A DNA stretch of 31,693 nt from a virus: positions 1 through 31,693 of the IMG/VR virus record IMGVR_UViG_3300027859_000054, one strand, 5' to 3'. Below the pieces are notes generated by a model. It was given only the letters and a program-made list of their open reading frames with translations, searched no databases and was not told the origin of the DNA. How positions within the stretch are numbered: position 1 is the stretch's first letter; each line of letters starts with the position of its first letter. The position numbers and the translations under genes were made by a program. This document shows, one piece after another, positions 1-8,201 of the stretch.

Positions 1-1959
1 AAAACAGTTTTTGACTGGAAAGAGTACCCAGAAGAATTTAAGGAAAAATGGTATGATTACATCGATAATGAATTCACCCGTAGGGAGGAAGGTTTTTGGT
101 TTTATAACAAAGACGTGCCTACTTACATTAGTGGTACTCATTACATGTACTTGCAGTGGAGCAAAATCGACGTTGGCGCACCAGACTTCCGTGAAGCAAA
201 TAGACTTTTCTTTATCTTTTGGGAGGCATGTAAGGCCGATGTACGCTCTTACGGATTGTGCTACCTTAAGAATCGTCGATCGGGCTTTTCCTTTATGGCA
301 TCAGGAGAGGTGGTTAACTTGGCAACCATATCTAGCGACTCCAGATATGGTATTTTATCTAAGTCTGGACCCGATGCGAAGAAGATGTTCACGGATAAGG
401 TGGTTCCAATATCCGTTAATTACCCCTTCTTTTTCAAGCCCATCCAGGACGGAATGGACCGTCCAAAGACCGAGCTTGCCTTCAGAGTCCCAGCCAGTAA
501 GCTTACCCGTAGAAAACTTACCAGCAACGAAACCATACAGGAGCTCGAGGGACTTGACACGACCATCGATTGGAAGAACACGGGAGATAACTCCTACGAT
601 GGGGAGAAACTTAAACTCCTCGTCCACGATGAATCGGGGAAGTGGGAGAGGCCGAACAACATCCTCAACAACTGGAGGGTTACGAAAACCACGCTACGAT
701 TAGGTAGTAGAATAATCGGTAAGTGTATGATGGGATCAACATCAAACGCTTTAGATAAAGGTGGTGATAATTTTAAAAAATTATATAAAAACTCAGATGT
801 TACAAAAAGAAACCGCAACGGACAGACAGGTTCGGGACTCTATAGTTTGTTCATACCTATGGAATGGAACTACGAGGGATTCATTGATTCTTATGGCTTA
901 CCTGTATTCGATACGCCCGAGCAAGAGACTATTGGACCGTATGGGGAGAATATAGATATAGGTATATTAGAGCATTGGCAAAATGAAGTTGATGGTTTAA
1001 AAAACGACGGAGATGCTTTAAATGAATTTTACAGACAATTTCCAAGAACTGAAGAACATGCTTTCAGAGATGAAACTAAAAATAGTATATTTAATTTAGC
1101 AAAAATATACGAGCAAATAGATTTTAACGAAGATATAAATAATAATTCTCAAATAACAACTGGTAGTTTTCAGTGGGTTAATGGAATTAAAGATTCAAAA
1201 GTTATTTTTTACCCAAACCCTAGTGGTAGGTTTAAAGTAAGCTGGGTACCACCAGCAAATAGGCAAAACGCTTCTATTGTTAAAAACGGAATGAAATATC
1301 CAGCTAATGAGCATATGGGTGCTTTTGGTTGTGATAGTTATGATATATCAGGAACAGTAGATGGTCAAGGATCTAAAGGTGCTTTACATGGGTTAACTAA
1401 GTTTAGTATGGAGGATTGTCCACCAAATCAGTTCTTTTTAGAGTATATAGCTAGGCCTAAGACCTCAGAGATGTTCTTTGAGGATGTTCTAATGGCTTTA
1501 GTGTTCTACGGAATGCCTATACTTGCAGAGAACAATAAACCTCGTCTATTGTATTATTTAAGAAGACGTGGTTATAGAGGTTATTCAATGAATAGACCTG
1601 ATAGAACTTGGAATAAATTATCAACAGCTGAAAAAGAAGTTGGTGGTATACCAAATTCAAGTGAAGATATTAAGCAAGCGCACGCCGCTGCTATTGAAAT
1701 GTATATACAGGATCATGTTGGAGTAAAGTCTGATAATACATATGGAACATGTTATTTTAACGAAACATTGCAAGATTGGGCAAAGTTTGATATTAATAAT
1801 CGTACAAAGTTTGACGCGGCTATTAGTTCAGGTTTAGCTATTATGGCTTGCAATAGGCATCTGTATAGAGCAAATCCAATTATGAAAAAAGAAAAATTAA
1901 ACTTAAGCATAGCTAAATATAAGCAATCAGGTATGCAATCAAAACTAATAGAAAATTAA
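1..1959 (+). CDS. terL: Terminase large subunit (5' end outside window)
   Basis: This is the ATP-driven DNA-packaging motor with its headful nuclease, acting at the portal vertex of the procapsid. The frame is open from base 1, so the gene starts left of the window; a GTG at 115 is internal. Counting from base 1, the ATPase shows a basic Gly-containing Walker-A-like loop (KNRRSGFS, nt 268-291), a Walker B with catalytic acid (LLVHDE, Asp at 628, Glu at 631) and a coupling-motif candidate (GSTSN, nt 733-747). The RNase-H-like nuclease shows GCDSYD (Asp at 1333 and 1342), an acidic ENN region near 1520, and a late FDAA (Asp at 1813). The Walker A is not the textbook GxxGK[ST] but fits the divergent form of some terminases. 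The portal gene starts two bases after the stop. Base composition changes sharply inside the gene, as reported separately. Family call is firm; exact lineage is not. Confidence 0.92.
   Translation, partial: KTVFDWKEYPEEFKEKWYDYIDNEFTRREEGFWFYNKDVPTYISGTHYMYLQWSKIDVGAPDFREANRLFFIFWEACKADVRSYGLCYLKNRRSGFSFMASGEVVNLATISSDSRYGILSKSGPDAKKMFTDKVVPISVNYPFFFKPIQDGMDRPKTELAFRVPASKLTRRKLTSNETIQELEGLDTTIDWKNTGDNSYDGEKLKLLVHDESGKWERPNNILNNWRVTKTTLRLGSRIIGKCMMGSTSNALDKGGDNFKKLYKNSDVTKRNRNGQTGSGLYSLFIPMEWNYEGFIDSYGLPVFDTPEQETIGPYGENIDIGILEHWQNEVDGLKNDGDALNEFYRQFPRTEEHAFRDETKNSIFNLAKIYEQIDFNEDINNNSQITTGSFQWVNGIKDSKVIFYPNPSGRFKVSWVPPANRQNASIVKNGMKYPANEHMGAFGCDSYDISGTVDGQGSKGALHGLTKFSMEDCPPNQFFLEYIARPKTSEMFFEDVLMALVFYGMPILAENNKPRLLYYLRRRGYRGYSMNRPDRTWNKLSTAEKEVGGIPNSSEDIKQAHAAAIEMYIQDHVGVKSDNTYGTCYFNETLQDWAKFDINNRTKFDAAISSGLAIMACNRHLYRANPIMKKEKLNLSIAKYKQSGMQSKLIEN
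61..720. other. GC-rich block inside terL
   Basis: Hand counts give about 43% GC for 61-360, about 51% for 361-660 and about 43% for 661-720. By contrast 1-60 is 32%, 721-780 is 30%, 1021-1080 is 30% and 1081-1140 is 18%. Within the block, codons such as CTC, ATC, TCC, GAC, AAC and AAG replace the TTA, ATA, TCT and AAA that dominate the rest of the window. The reading frame and ATPase motifs are unbroken. A weaker patch continues at 781-960 (35-45%). The block covers most of the ATPase domain. It may reflect recombination with a GC-richer relative or a chimeric assembly. Confidence 0.7.
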
Positions 1960-1960
1960 T

Positions 1961-4384
1961 ATGGCTGAGTCAGTTGTAAAAAGTTATTTTCCGAGTCAAG
2001 TTGTACCTGACGCAGAAAAAGTAAGTGCTGAATACGGCTTACAAGTGGGTAAGGCTATTGAGTACGAATGGTTTGATGGATCTACATCTGCCAGAAGATA
2101 TAATCAGCATCAAGCTGAGTTTCATAAATTAAGACTTTATGCTAGAGGTGAACAACCTGTTCAAAAGTATAAAGATGAGTTATCTATAAATGGTGACTTA
2201 AGTTATTTAAACTTAGACTGGAAACCAGTACCAATTATATCTAAATTTGTAGATATAGTTGTTAATGGTATATCAGAAAGAAGTTATGATATAAAAGCAT
2301 ACTCACAAGACCCTTACGGTGTAAGTAAAAGAACTAAGTACATGGAATCAGTGCTTAGAGACATGAAGACGCAAGAGTTATCTTTATTTGCTCAAGAAGC
2401 GTTTGGTATTTCTTTATTTGAAAATCCTCCAGAAAAACTACCTGATAGTCAAGAGGAGTTAGACTTACACATGCAGCTTAGTTATAAGCAAGGTATTGAG
2501 TTAGCAGAGGAACAAGCTATAAGTGTATTACTTAAAGGTAATAGATACGATTTAGTAAAGAGAAGAATTAACTACGATTTAGCAACTATAGGTATTGGTT
2601 GTGTTAAGAATACTTTTTCTACGTCAGAAGGCGTTAAAGTTGAGTACGTTGATCCAGCAAATATAGTTTATTCATATACAGAAGATCCTGATTTTCAAGA
2701 TATATACTATGTTGGTGAAGTAAAAACAGTTCCTATAAATGAGCTTAAAAAAGAATTTCCAAACTTAACAGAGGAGGATTTAAAAAATATACAAGCTCAA
2801 AGTATACATAGCCCAGGTCACGCTTACAATAGATATTCTTCTTCTAGTTACGAAGATAGAAATCAAATTGAAGTTTTATATTTTAATTATAAAACTTATA
2901 TGAATGAGGTTTATAAAGTTAAAGAAACAGCTACTGGTGCTGAAAAAATAATATTAAGAGACGATACATTTGATCCACCTATAAATGAAATGACTGGTAA
3001 TTTTGGTAAAATATCAAGATCACTAGAAGTTTTATATGAAGGTGTTTTAATACTAGGTACTGATTACTTATTAAGATGGGAGCTTGCTAAAAATATGATG
3101 CGCCCAAAAAGTGATTATAGTAAAGTTAAAATGAATTACGCTATAAACGCTCCTAGAATGTATAAAGGTAAAATTGATTCATTAGTAAAACGTATAACTG
3201 GTTTTGCTGATATGATTCAATTAACTCACTTAAAACTACAACAAGTAATGTCTAGAATGGTGCCAGATGGTGTTTATTTAGACGCAGACGGTTTAGCTGA
3301 AGTTGATTTAGGTAATGGAACAAATTATAATCCACAAGAAGCGTTAAATATGTTCTTTCAGACGGGATCTATTATAGGTAGATCTTTCACTTCTGAAGGT
3401 GACATGAACCCTGGTAAAGTACCTATTCAAGAAATAGCATCTGGTAATGGTGGTAGTAAAATGCAAAGCTTAATAGCTAATTACAACTACTATCTTCAAA
3501 TGATACGAGACGTGACGGGGTTAAATGAAGCTAGAGATGGTAGTGTGCCCGACGCTAGAGCTTTAGTTGGTGTTCAAAAATTAGCAGCCGCAAATAGTAA
3601 TACTGCTACAAGACATATATTACAATCTGGATTAGCATTAACACAAGAGTTAGCTGAAAGTTTATCATTAAGAATATCTGATATATTAGAATTTTCACCT
3701 ACAAAAGAAGCTTTTATACAGAAAATAGGTAATCAAAACGTTGGCATACTAGAGGATATAGCTAAATTACATTTACATGATTTTGGTATATTTATAGAGC
3801 TTATGCCTGATGATGAAGAAAAACAAATACTTGAAAATAATATTCAAGCAGCTGTTGCTGGAGGTTTAATAGACCTTGAAGACGCTATTGATCTTAGAGA
3901 GCTTAAGAATATAAAACTTGCAAATCAATTACTTAAAATACGTAGAAAGAAAAAGCAAGAAAGAGATCAAAAGATGCAACAAGAGAATATGCAAGCTCAA
4001 GCGCAAGCAAACGCTCAGTCTCAACAAGTTGCAGCTCAAGCTGAAGTACAAAAATCACAAGCGTTATTTCAGATTGAATCTCAAATGGAACAAATTAGAG
4101 CTGATTTAAAAAATCAAAGCTTAGAAAAAGAAGCAATGTTGAAAAAAGAATTAATGGCTTTAGAGTTTGAATTTAATATGCAGCTCAAAGGTTTAGAAGT
4201 TGACAATGCTAAAAGTAAAGAACAATATAAAGAAGATCGTAAAGACGAAAGAACAAAAATACAAGCTAGTCAACAAAGTGAGTTGATAGCTCAAAGACAG
4301 AATGACGCTCCACCAAAGAAATTTGAGTCATCTGGAAATGATAACATGAGTGGATTTGATTTAGGTTCGTTTGGACCTATGTAA
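1961..4384 (+). CDS. Portal protein
   Basis: An 807-aa protein directly after the terminase, where the portal is expected. Portals form the dodecameric ring at one capsid vertex through which DNA enters and leaves. The N-terminal third has a portal-like pattern: a YARGEQ segment, then LNLDWKPVPIISKFVDIVV, a typical wing/stem lead-in. The middle is mixed alpha/beta with many aromatic residues. The C-terminal region (about residues 650-770) is a Gln/Glu/Lys-rich helix or coiled coil with runs of QAQAQ type, suitable for a crown or barrel. The end (SGFDLGSFGPM) is short and Gly-rich. The length suits the long portals of crAss-like and other large podoviruses, compared with about 535 aa in T7. 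ATG follows the terminase stop by one base, with no Shine-Dalgarno sequence. The order terminase-portal-scaffold-capsid supports the call. Confidence 0.9.
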   Translation: MAESVVKSYFPSQVVPDAEKVSAEYGLQVGKAIEYEWFDGSTSARRYNQHQAEFHKLRLYARGEQPVQKYKDELSINGDLSYLNLDWKPVPIISKFVDIVVNGISERSYDIKAYSQDPYGVSKRTKYMESVLRDMKTQELSLFAQEAFGISLFENPPEKLPDSQEELDLHMQLSYKQGIELAEEQAISVLLKGNRYDLVKRRINYDLATIGIGCVKNTFSTSEGVKVEYVDPANIVYSYTEDPDFQDIYYVGEVKTVPINELKKEFPNLTEEDLKNIQAQSIHSPGHAYNRYSSSSYEDRNQIEVLYFNYKTYMNEVYKVKETATGAEKIILRDDTFDPPINEMTGNFGKISRSLEVLYEGVLILGTDYLLRWELAKNMMRPKSDYSKVKMNYAINAPRMYKGKIDSLVKRITGFADMIQLTHLKLQQVMSRMVPDGVYLDADGLAEVDLGNGTNYNPQEALNMFFQTGSIIGRSFTSEGDMNPGKVPIQEIASGNGGSKMQSLIANYNYYLQMIRDVTGLNEARDGSVPDARALVGVQKLAAANSNTATRHILQSGLALTQELAESLSLRISDILEFSPTKEAFIQKIGNQNVGILEDIAKLHLHDFGIFIELMPDDEEKQILENNIQAAVAGGLIDLEDAIDLRELKNIKLANQLLKIRRKKKQERDQKMQQENMQAQAQANAQSQQVAAQAEVQKSQALFQIESQMEQIRADLKNQSLEKEAMLKKELMALEFEFNMQLKGLEVDNAKSKEQYKEDRKDERTKIQASQQSELIAQRQNDAPPKKFESSGNDNMSGFDLGSFGPM

Positions 4385-4414
4385 TTAATTTTTATAATTT
4401 TATAATATTTTATT

Positions 4415-5575
4415 ATGGCTAAAGAAGAAAAAGTAGTCGAAGAGCTAGTTGAAGAAACAACTCCTCAAGCTGAAAAGACTGAAACAGGTGATCTAGTACC
4501 TGAAGTTACTATAAAAGAAGATGGTACTCATAAAATAGATTTTGACAAACTAGTAGCTAAACCAGAAAAAGGTAAAGTTGCTGAAGAGGTTAAAGAAGAA
4601 GTTAAGGTTGAAGAACCTATAGCTGTTGTTGAAGAAAAAGTTGCGCCTGAAGAGCCAACTGTTTTAGAGGAAATAACAGAAGAAGAAGTACAAGAAAAAG
4701 TAGAAGATTTACAAGAGGACATAGTTGAGGCTATTGAAGAACAAAAAGAAACTGGTATTGATTTACCAGAAAACATACAGAAAGTTGTAAATTTTGTAAA
4801 TGAAACAGGTGGTAGTCTTGAAGACTATGTAAAACTTAATCAAGACGTAGACGCTTTAAATGAAGAGCAGTTGCTTGTTGAGTATTATCAAAATACAAGA
4901 CCACACTTAGACCCATCGGAAATTAATTTTTTAATAGAAGATAAGTTTGCTATTGAAGAAGACGTAGAAGATGAAAGAGAAATTAAAAGAAAAAAGTTAG
5001 CTAGAAAAGAAGAATTAGCAAACGCTAAAAATCATCTAAATAACTTAAAAACAAAATACTATGAAGAAATCAAAGCTGGTTCAAGGTTATTACCAGAACA
5101 ACAGAAGGCTGTAGATTTTTTCAATAGATATAACAAAGACAAAGAGGTTGCTGAAAAGCAAACTCAAACTTTCAACAATAAAACTAACCAAGTTTTTAAT
5201 GACGATTTCAAAGGTTTTGAATACAAAGTCGGAGACAAAAGGTATAGGTTTAATGTTAAAAACCCGAATGAAGTAAAAGACAATCAAAGTAACATCAACA
5301 ATTTTGTTAAGAAGTTTCTTGATAAAAACAATGAGATGAATGACGCTGCTGGTTATCATAAATCTTTATTCACTGCAATGAATCCCGATGCAATTGCAAA
5401 CCATTTTTACGAACAAGGAAAAGCTGATGCTATGAAGCAAAGTGTTGCTAATACAAAAAATATCAGTATGGATCCAAGAAAAGGTCAAAGTGCTGCGCCT
5501 CAACAAGGTACAACATATAGATCTGTCGATGCAGATGGTCAAACGGTTAAATGGGGATTTAAGAAACGAAAATAA
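4415..5575 (+). CDS. Probable scaffolding protein
   Basis: A 386-aa protein between portal and major capsid genes. Residues 1-120 are extremely acidic, rich in Glu and Val repeats, and probably disordered. The middle (about 150-300) is charged and helical. The C-terminus is short and basic (ending WGFKKRK). An acidic, elongated, helical protein with a basic tail just upstream of the capsid gene matches the general pattern of tailed-phage scaffolding proteins, whose basic C-terminus often contacts the capsid protein. No enzymatic motif or protease triad is visible, so a maturation protease is unlikely. ATG at 4415 is preceded by 30 bases that are entirely A/T, with no Shine-Dalgarno sequence. 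A minor head or internal core protein is the main alternative. Confidence 0.6.
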   Translation: MAKEEKVVEELVEETTPQAEKTETGDLVPEVTIKEDGTHKIDFDKLVAKPEKGKVAEEVKEEVKVEEPIAVVEEKVAPEEPTVLEEITEEEVQEKVEDLQEDIVEAIEEQKETGIDLPENIQKVVNFVNETGGSLEDYVKLNQDVDALNEEQLLVEYYQNTRPHLDPSEINFLIEDKFAIEEDVEDEREIKRKKLARKEELANAKNHLNNLKTKYYEEIKAGSRLLPEQQKAVDFFNRYNKDKEVAEKQTQTFNNKTNQVFNDDFKGFEYKVGDKRYRFNVKNPNEVKDNQSNINNFVKKFLDKNNEMNDAAGYHKSLFTAMNPDAIANHFYEQGKADAMKQSVANTKNISMDPRKGQSAAPQQGTTYRSVDADGQTVKWGFKKRK

Positions 5576-5601
5576 ATTAACAAAACTTAAAATTAAAAAT
5601 T

Positions 5602-7143
5602 ATGGCTTTAGCTGGAACTGGTGCTGAGTTACTACACGTAGTACCTCGCCCAAACAAACTTGCATATGACAATAACTATTTGTCAATTGCAGATAATGAT
5701 TTCAACTTTGCTAAGCAGTTTTTACCAGAAGTATATGAGAAAGAAGTAGAAAGATACGGTAACCGTACTATCTCTGGTTTCTTAAGAATGGTAGGTGCTG
5801 AAATGCCTATGGCTTCTGATGAAGTTGTATGGTCTGAGCAAGGAAGAATACACGTAGCGTCTGAGAACGCTTTATTAACTGAAGGTGGTGGTAAAAATGT
5901 TATCACTTTTCAAGATGATGGATTAAATTCAACTGGTGGTGGCACTGCAATTAGTGCTGCAAACGGTGGTTTAAGTCCTGCTCAACAAGCTGCTTTATAT
6001 TCTGTTGGTGATACATTAGTTGTATCTCAGAATGTTAAAACTGCAAAAGTTAGAGTATCAGCTGTTAACGCAACTTCTATTGATGTTTTACCTTACGCTG
6101 CTGCTTTACTTGGTGACGTTGCTGCTGGTGATTTTAATACTACTAACGGTGCTGGCGCTAATATGGTTAGCTGTTTTATATACGGTTCTGAATATGGAAA
6201 AGGAACAGATAATTCTGATCAAAAATCAGTTGATGCTCCTTTCACTAAGTTTACTAACAAGCCACTTATCATGAAAGGTAAGTACTCTATCTCTGGTTCT
6301 GACACTGCTCAGATCGGTTGGGTAGAAGTAGCTACTGAAGCTGGTGCGTCTGGTTACTTATGGTATTTAAAATCAGAAAGTGAAACTAGAATTAGATTCG
6401 AGGATAAAATTGAAATGGCAATGATTGAAGCTGAAAAAGCTGCTGCTGCTTCTACTATTTCTTTAGTTACAGGTAATGCTGCAACTGGAAATGCTGGAAC
6501 TCAAGCTGCTGGTGTAGGATCTGAAGGTCTTTTTGCTGCTATTGAAGACAGAGGTTTAGTATATAACGACCAAAACTTTGGTAATGCAAATGCTGATGCT
6601 GGTATTCTAGAATTTGATAACATTTTACAAGAACTTGATAAACAAGGAGCTATTGAAGAGAACATGATGTTCTTAGACAGAGCTACTGCTTTATCAATTG
6701 ACAAAATGTTAGCTAATCAAAATTCTTACGGAGAAGGTGGTACATCTTACGGTGTATTTGACAACTCTGAGGATATGGCACTTAACTTAGGATTTAGTGG
6801 TTTCCGTAGAGGATCATATGACTTTTATAAGTCTGACTGGAAATATCTTAACGACTCTGTAACAAGAGGATTGGTTGCTGATATTGAAGGTGTTATGGTA
6901 CCTGCTGGAACAAGTACAGTTTACGATCAACAATTAGGTAAGAATATTTCAAGACCTTTCTTACACGTACGTTATAGAGCTTCTGAAGCTGATGACAGAC
7001 GCATGAAGTCTTGGATTACTGGATCTGTTGGTGGAAACTACACTTCTGACTTAGATAGCATGACTGTAAACTTCTTATCAGAAAGATGTTTATGTGTACA
7101 AGCTGCTAATAACTTTGTATTACTTAAAGATACAACTGCATAA
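5602..7143 (+). CDS. Major capsid protein
   Basis: A 513-aa protein, probably of the HK97 fold, forming the icosahedral shell. The N-terminal region carries an extended arm and helix (KQFLPEVYEKEVERYGNRT). A Gly/Ala/Ser/Thr-rich segment at about residues 100-200 looks like an inserted surface domain. Then comes a strongly conserved-looking core with SISGSDTAQIGWVEV and GYLWYLKSESETRIRFEDK, and a C-terminal P-domain-like stretch. Codon choice is uniform, with many GCT, GGT and GAA codons, as expected of the most highly expressed gene. The stop TAA is followed at once by an in-frame TAG (7144-7146). A strong hairpin follows, supporting high expression with a defined transcript end. The call rests on position, length and sequence character; no search was possible. 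Confidence 0.88.
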   Translation: MALAGTGAELLHVVPRPNKLAYDNNYLSIADNDFNFAKQFLPEVYEKEVERYGNRTISGFLRMVGAEMPMASDEVVWSEQGRIHVASENALLTEGGGKNVITFQDDGLNSTGGGTAISAANGGLSPAQQAALYSVGDTLVVSQNVKTAKVRVSAVNATSIDVLPYAAALLGDVAAGDFNTTNGAGANMVSCFIYGSEYGKGTDNSDQKSVDAPFTKFTNKPLIMKGKYSISGSDTAQIGWVEVATEAGASGYLWYLKSESETRIRFEDKIEMAMIEAEKAAAASTISLVTGNAATGNAGTQAAGVGSEGLFAAIEDRGLVYNDQNFGNANADAGILEFDNILQELDKQGAIEENMMFLDRATALSIDKMLANQNSYGEGGTSYGVFDNSEDMALNLGFSGFRRGSYDFYKSDWKYLNDSVTRGLVADIEGVMVPAGTSTVYDQQLGKNISRPFLHVRYRASEADDRRMKSWITGSVGGNYTSDLDSMTVNFLSERCLCVQAANNFVLLKDTTA

Positions 7144-7153
7144 TAGCAACAAT

Positions 7154-7210
7154 TAAAGGTTAGGGCGTCAAAAAGCTTTGCTCAATGGGCGCCCAGAAAC
7201 CTTTATTTTT
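7154..7210 (+). terminator. Terminator-like hairpin after the capsid gene
   Basis: An 8-bp stem pairs 7154-7161 with 7198-7205. After a small internal loop, a 5-bp GC stem pairs 7163-7167 (GGGCG) with 7190-7194 (CGCCC). The 22-base apical region contains a further short AGC/GCT pairing. Five T residues follow at 7206-7210. It lies 10 bases after the capsid stop and before the next gene's AT-rich leader. It probably ends or attenuates the capsid transcript, or protects its 3' end. Confidence 0.7.
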
Positions 7211-7233
7211 AAATTATTTAATTATATTATATC

Positions 7234-8007
7234 ATGGAAAAAACAAAAATAAAAAAATACCCAGGTGTACCAGAAGGTGTCAAATGGGAAATACAAGACA
7301 GGTTATATACTTTGAATGGTAAAAAACCTTTAGTATACACGGTTTTATCAAAACATAGTGGACGTAGACCTTTACTTTGGTTTGATGAAAAAGCTGGTTA
7401 CAACAAAGAATTAAGATATGCAACAAACATGGCTTCACCATTAGTTGAAGAACAAAAAGGAGAAGCTACTTTAGGTAGAATAGTTTTTAGAAACGGAAAG
7501 CTGTTTGTTGATAAAAAAGATCAGTGTTTACAAAAACTACTTTCATTATATCACCCATTAAAAGGTAAGATATTCTCTGAATATAATGCTGTTGAAGAAG
7601 CTGTAGATGATTTAGCTTATTTAGAGTATGAATTAGCCGCGTTAAACGCAGCAAAAGGTTTAGACATAGAGGAAGCAGAAGCTATATTAAGATCTGAAAT
7701 AGGTAGTGACGTTAATAATCTAACTAGTAAAGAAATAAAAAGAGACGTACACTTAATGGCTAGAAGAAACCCTAGTCTTTTCTTGCAGTTAGCTAATGAT
7801 GAAAATGTTGAGCTTAGAAATTTTGGCGCTAAATGTGTAGAAAATAATCTAATAAAGCTTAGTGATGATCAAAGAGTATTTACATATCCTAACAATAAAA
7901 AGCTTTGTGTTGTTCCATATGACGAACACCCATACAATGCTTTAGCGGCTTTCTTCAAGACTGATGAAGGCATGGAGGTATATAAAAACTTAAGCAAAAA
8001 ACTATAA
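7234..8007 (+). CDS. Unrecognised virion-region protein
   Basis: A 257-aa protein I do not recognise. It begins with a Lys-rich segment and a beta-rich domain (about residues 1-100, including GRRPLLWFDEKAG and GRIVFRNGKLFVDK). A mostly helical second half follows with a Glu/Ala-rich stretch near 125-150, and the protein ends in a helix (ALAAFFKTDEGMEVYKNL). No membrane segment, signal peptide, catalytic motif or cysteine cluster is visible. Its place between the capsid hairpin and the adaptor genes suggests a head-associated role such as decoration, completion or DNA-end handling, but this is only context. It starts at ATG 7234 after an AT-only leader and is followed by its own hairpin, so it may be transcribed as a short separate unit. 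Confidence 0.45.
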   Translation: MEKTKIKKYPGVPEGVKWEIQDRLYTLNGKKPLVYTVLSKHSGRRPLLWFDEKAGYNKELRYATNMASPLVEEQKGEATLGRIVFRNGKLFVDKKDQCLQKLLSLYHPLKGKIFSEYNAVEEAVDDLAYLEYELAALNAAKGLDIEEAEAILRSEIGSDVNNLTSKEIKRDVHLMARRNPSLFLQLANDENVELRNFGAKCVENNLIKLSDDQRVFTYPNNKKLCVVPYDEHPYNALAAFFKTDEGMEVYKNLSKKL

Positions 8008-8014
8008 ATAAAAC

Positions 8015-8040
8015 GCAGCCGTCTAACGGCGGCTGCATTT
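8015..8040 (+). terminator. Terminator-like GC hairpin
   Basis: A 7-bp stem pairs 8015-8021 (GCAGCCG) with 8030-8036 (CGGCTGC) around an 8-base loop. An alternative nested pairing, GCCGT with ACGGC, uses the same bases. A short ATTT follows. It lies 7 bases after the previous stop and 10 bases before the next ATG. Its GC content is far above the surroundings. The T tract is short, so attenuation or 3'-end protection is as likely as full termination. Confidence 0.6.
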
Positions 8041-8046
8041 ATTAAA

Positions 8047-8199
8047 ATGAAAAAACAAAAAGGTCTAGGTGATACTGTTGAAGCTATCACTAAAGCAACT
8101 GGAATAAAAAAAGTTGTTGAAAAAATTAGCAAGGCCACAGGAAAAGACTGTGGATGCGATAAAAGAAAAGAATATTTAAATAAAAAATTCCCTTATTAA
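8047..8199 (+). CDS. 50-aa conserved-looking mini-protein with CxC motif
   Basis: A short gene from ATG 8047 to TAA 8197-8199, ending two bases before the ATG of the next gene. The product begins MKKQKGLGDTVEAITKATG and ends with CGCDKRKEYLNKKFPY. The pattern of a GLGDT start, two cysteines (35 and 37), a basic patch and a terminal LNxxFPY is one I associate with small proteins in Bacteroidota and their phages, from memory only. Residues 11-20 and 24-33 are near repeats (VEAITKATGI and VEKISKATGK). There is no signal peptide or membrane segment. The cysteines could bind a metal alone or by dimerising. Function is unknown; the regular spacing, clean ORF and tight packing support a real gene. 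Confidence 0.75.
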   Translation: MKKQKGLGDTVEAITKATGIKKVVEKISKATGKDCGCDKRKEYLNKKFPY

Positions 8200-8201
8200 T
8201 T

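Noticed and set aside
11-703. A second long forward reading frame over the start of the terminase gene
   Set aside because: It overlaps the terminase frame, which carries intact ATPase motifs. The alternative translation is Arg/Ser/Thr-rich with no domain pattern and exists because the GC-rich block has few stop codons.
7144-7233. Promoter of the Bacteroidota type (TTTG at -33, TAnnTTTG at -7) before the 257-aa gene
   Set aside because: The leader is A/T-rich but contains no TAnnTTTG at a suitable distance, so no promoter is annotated here or in the other short gaps.
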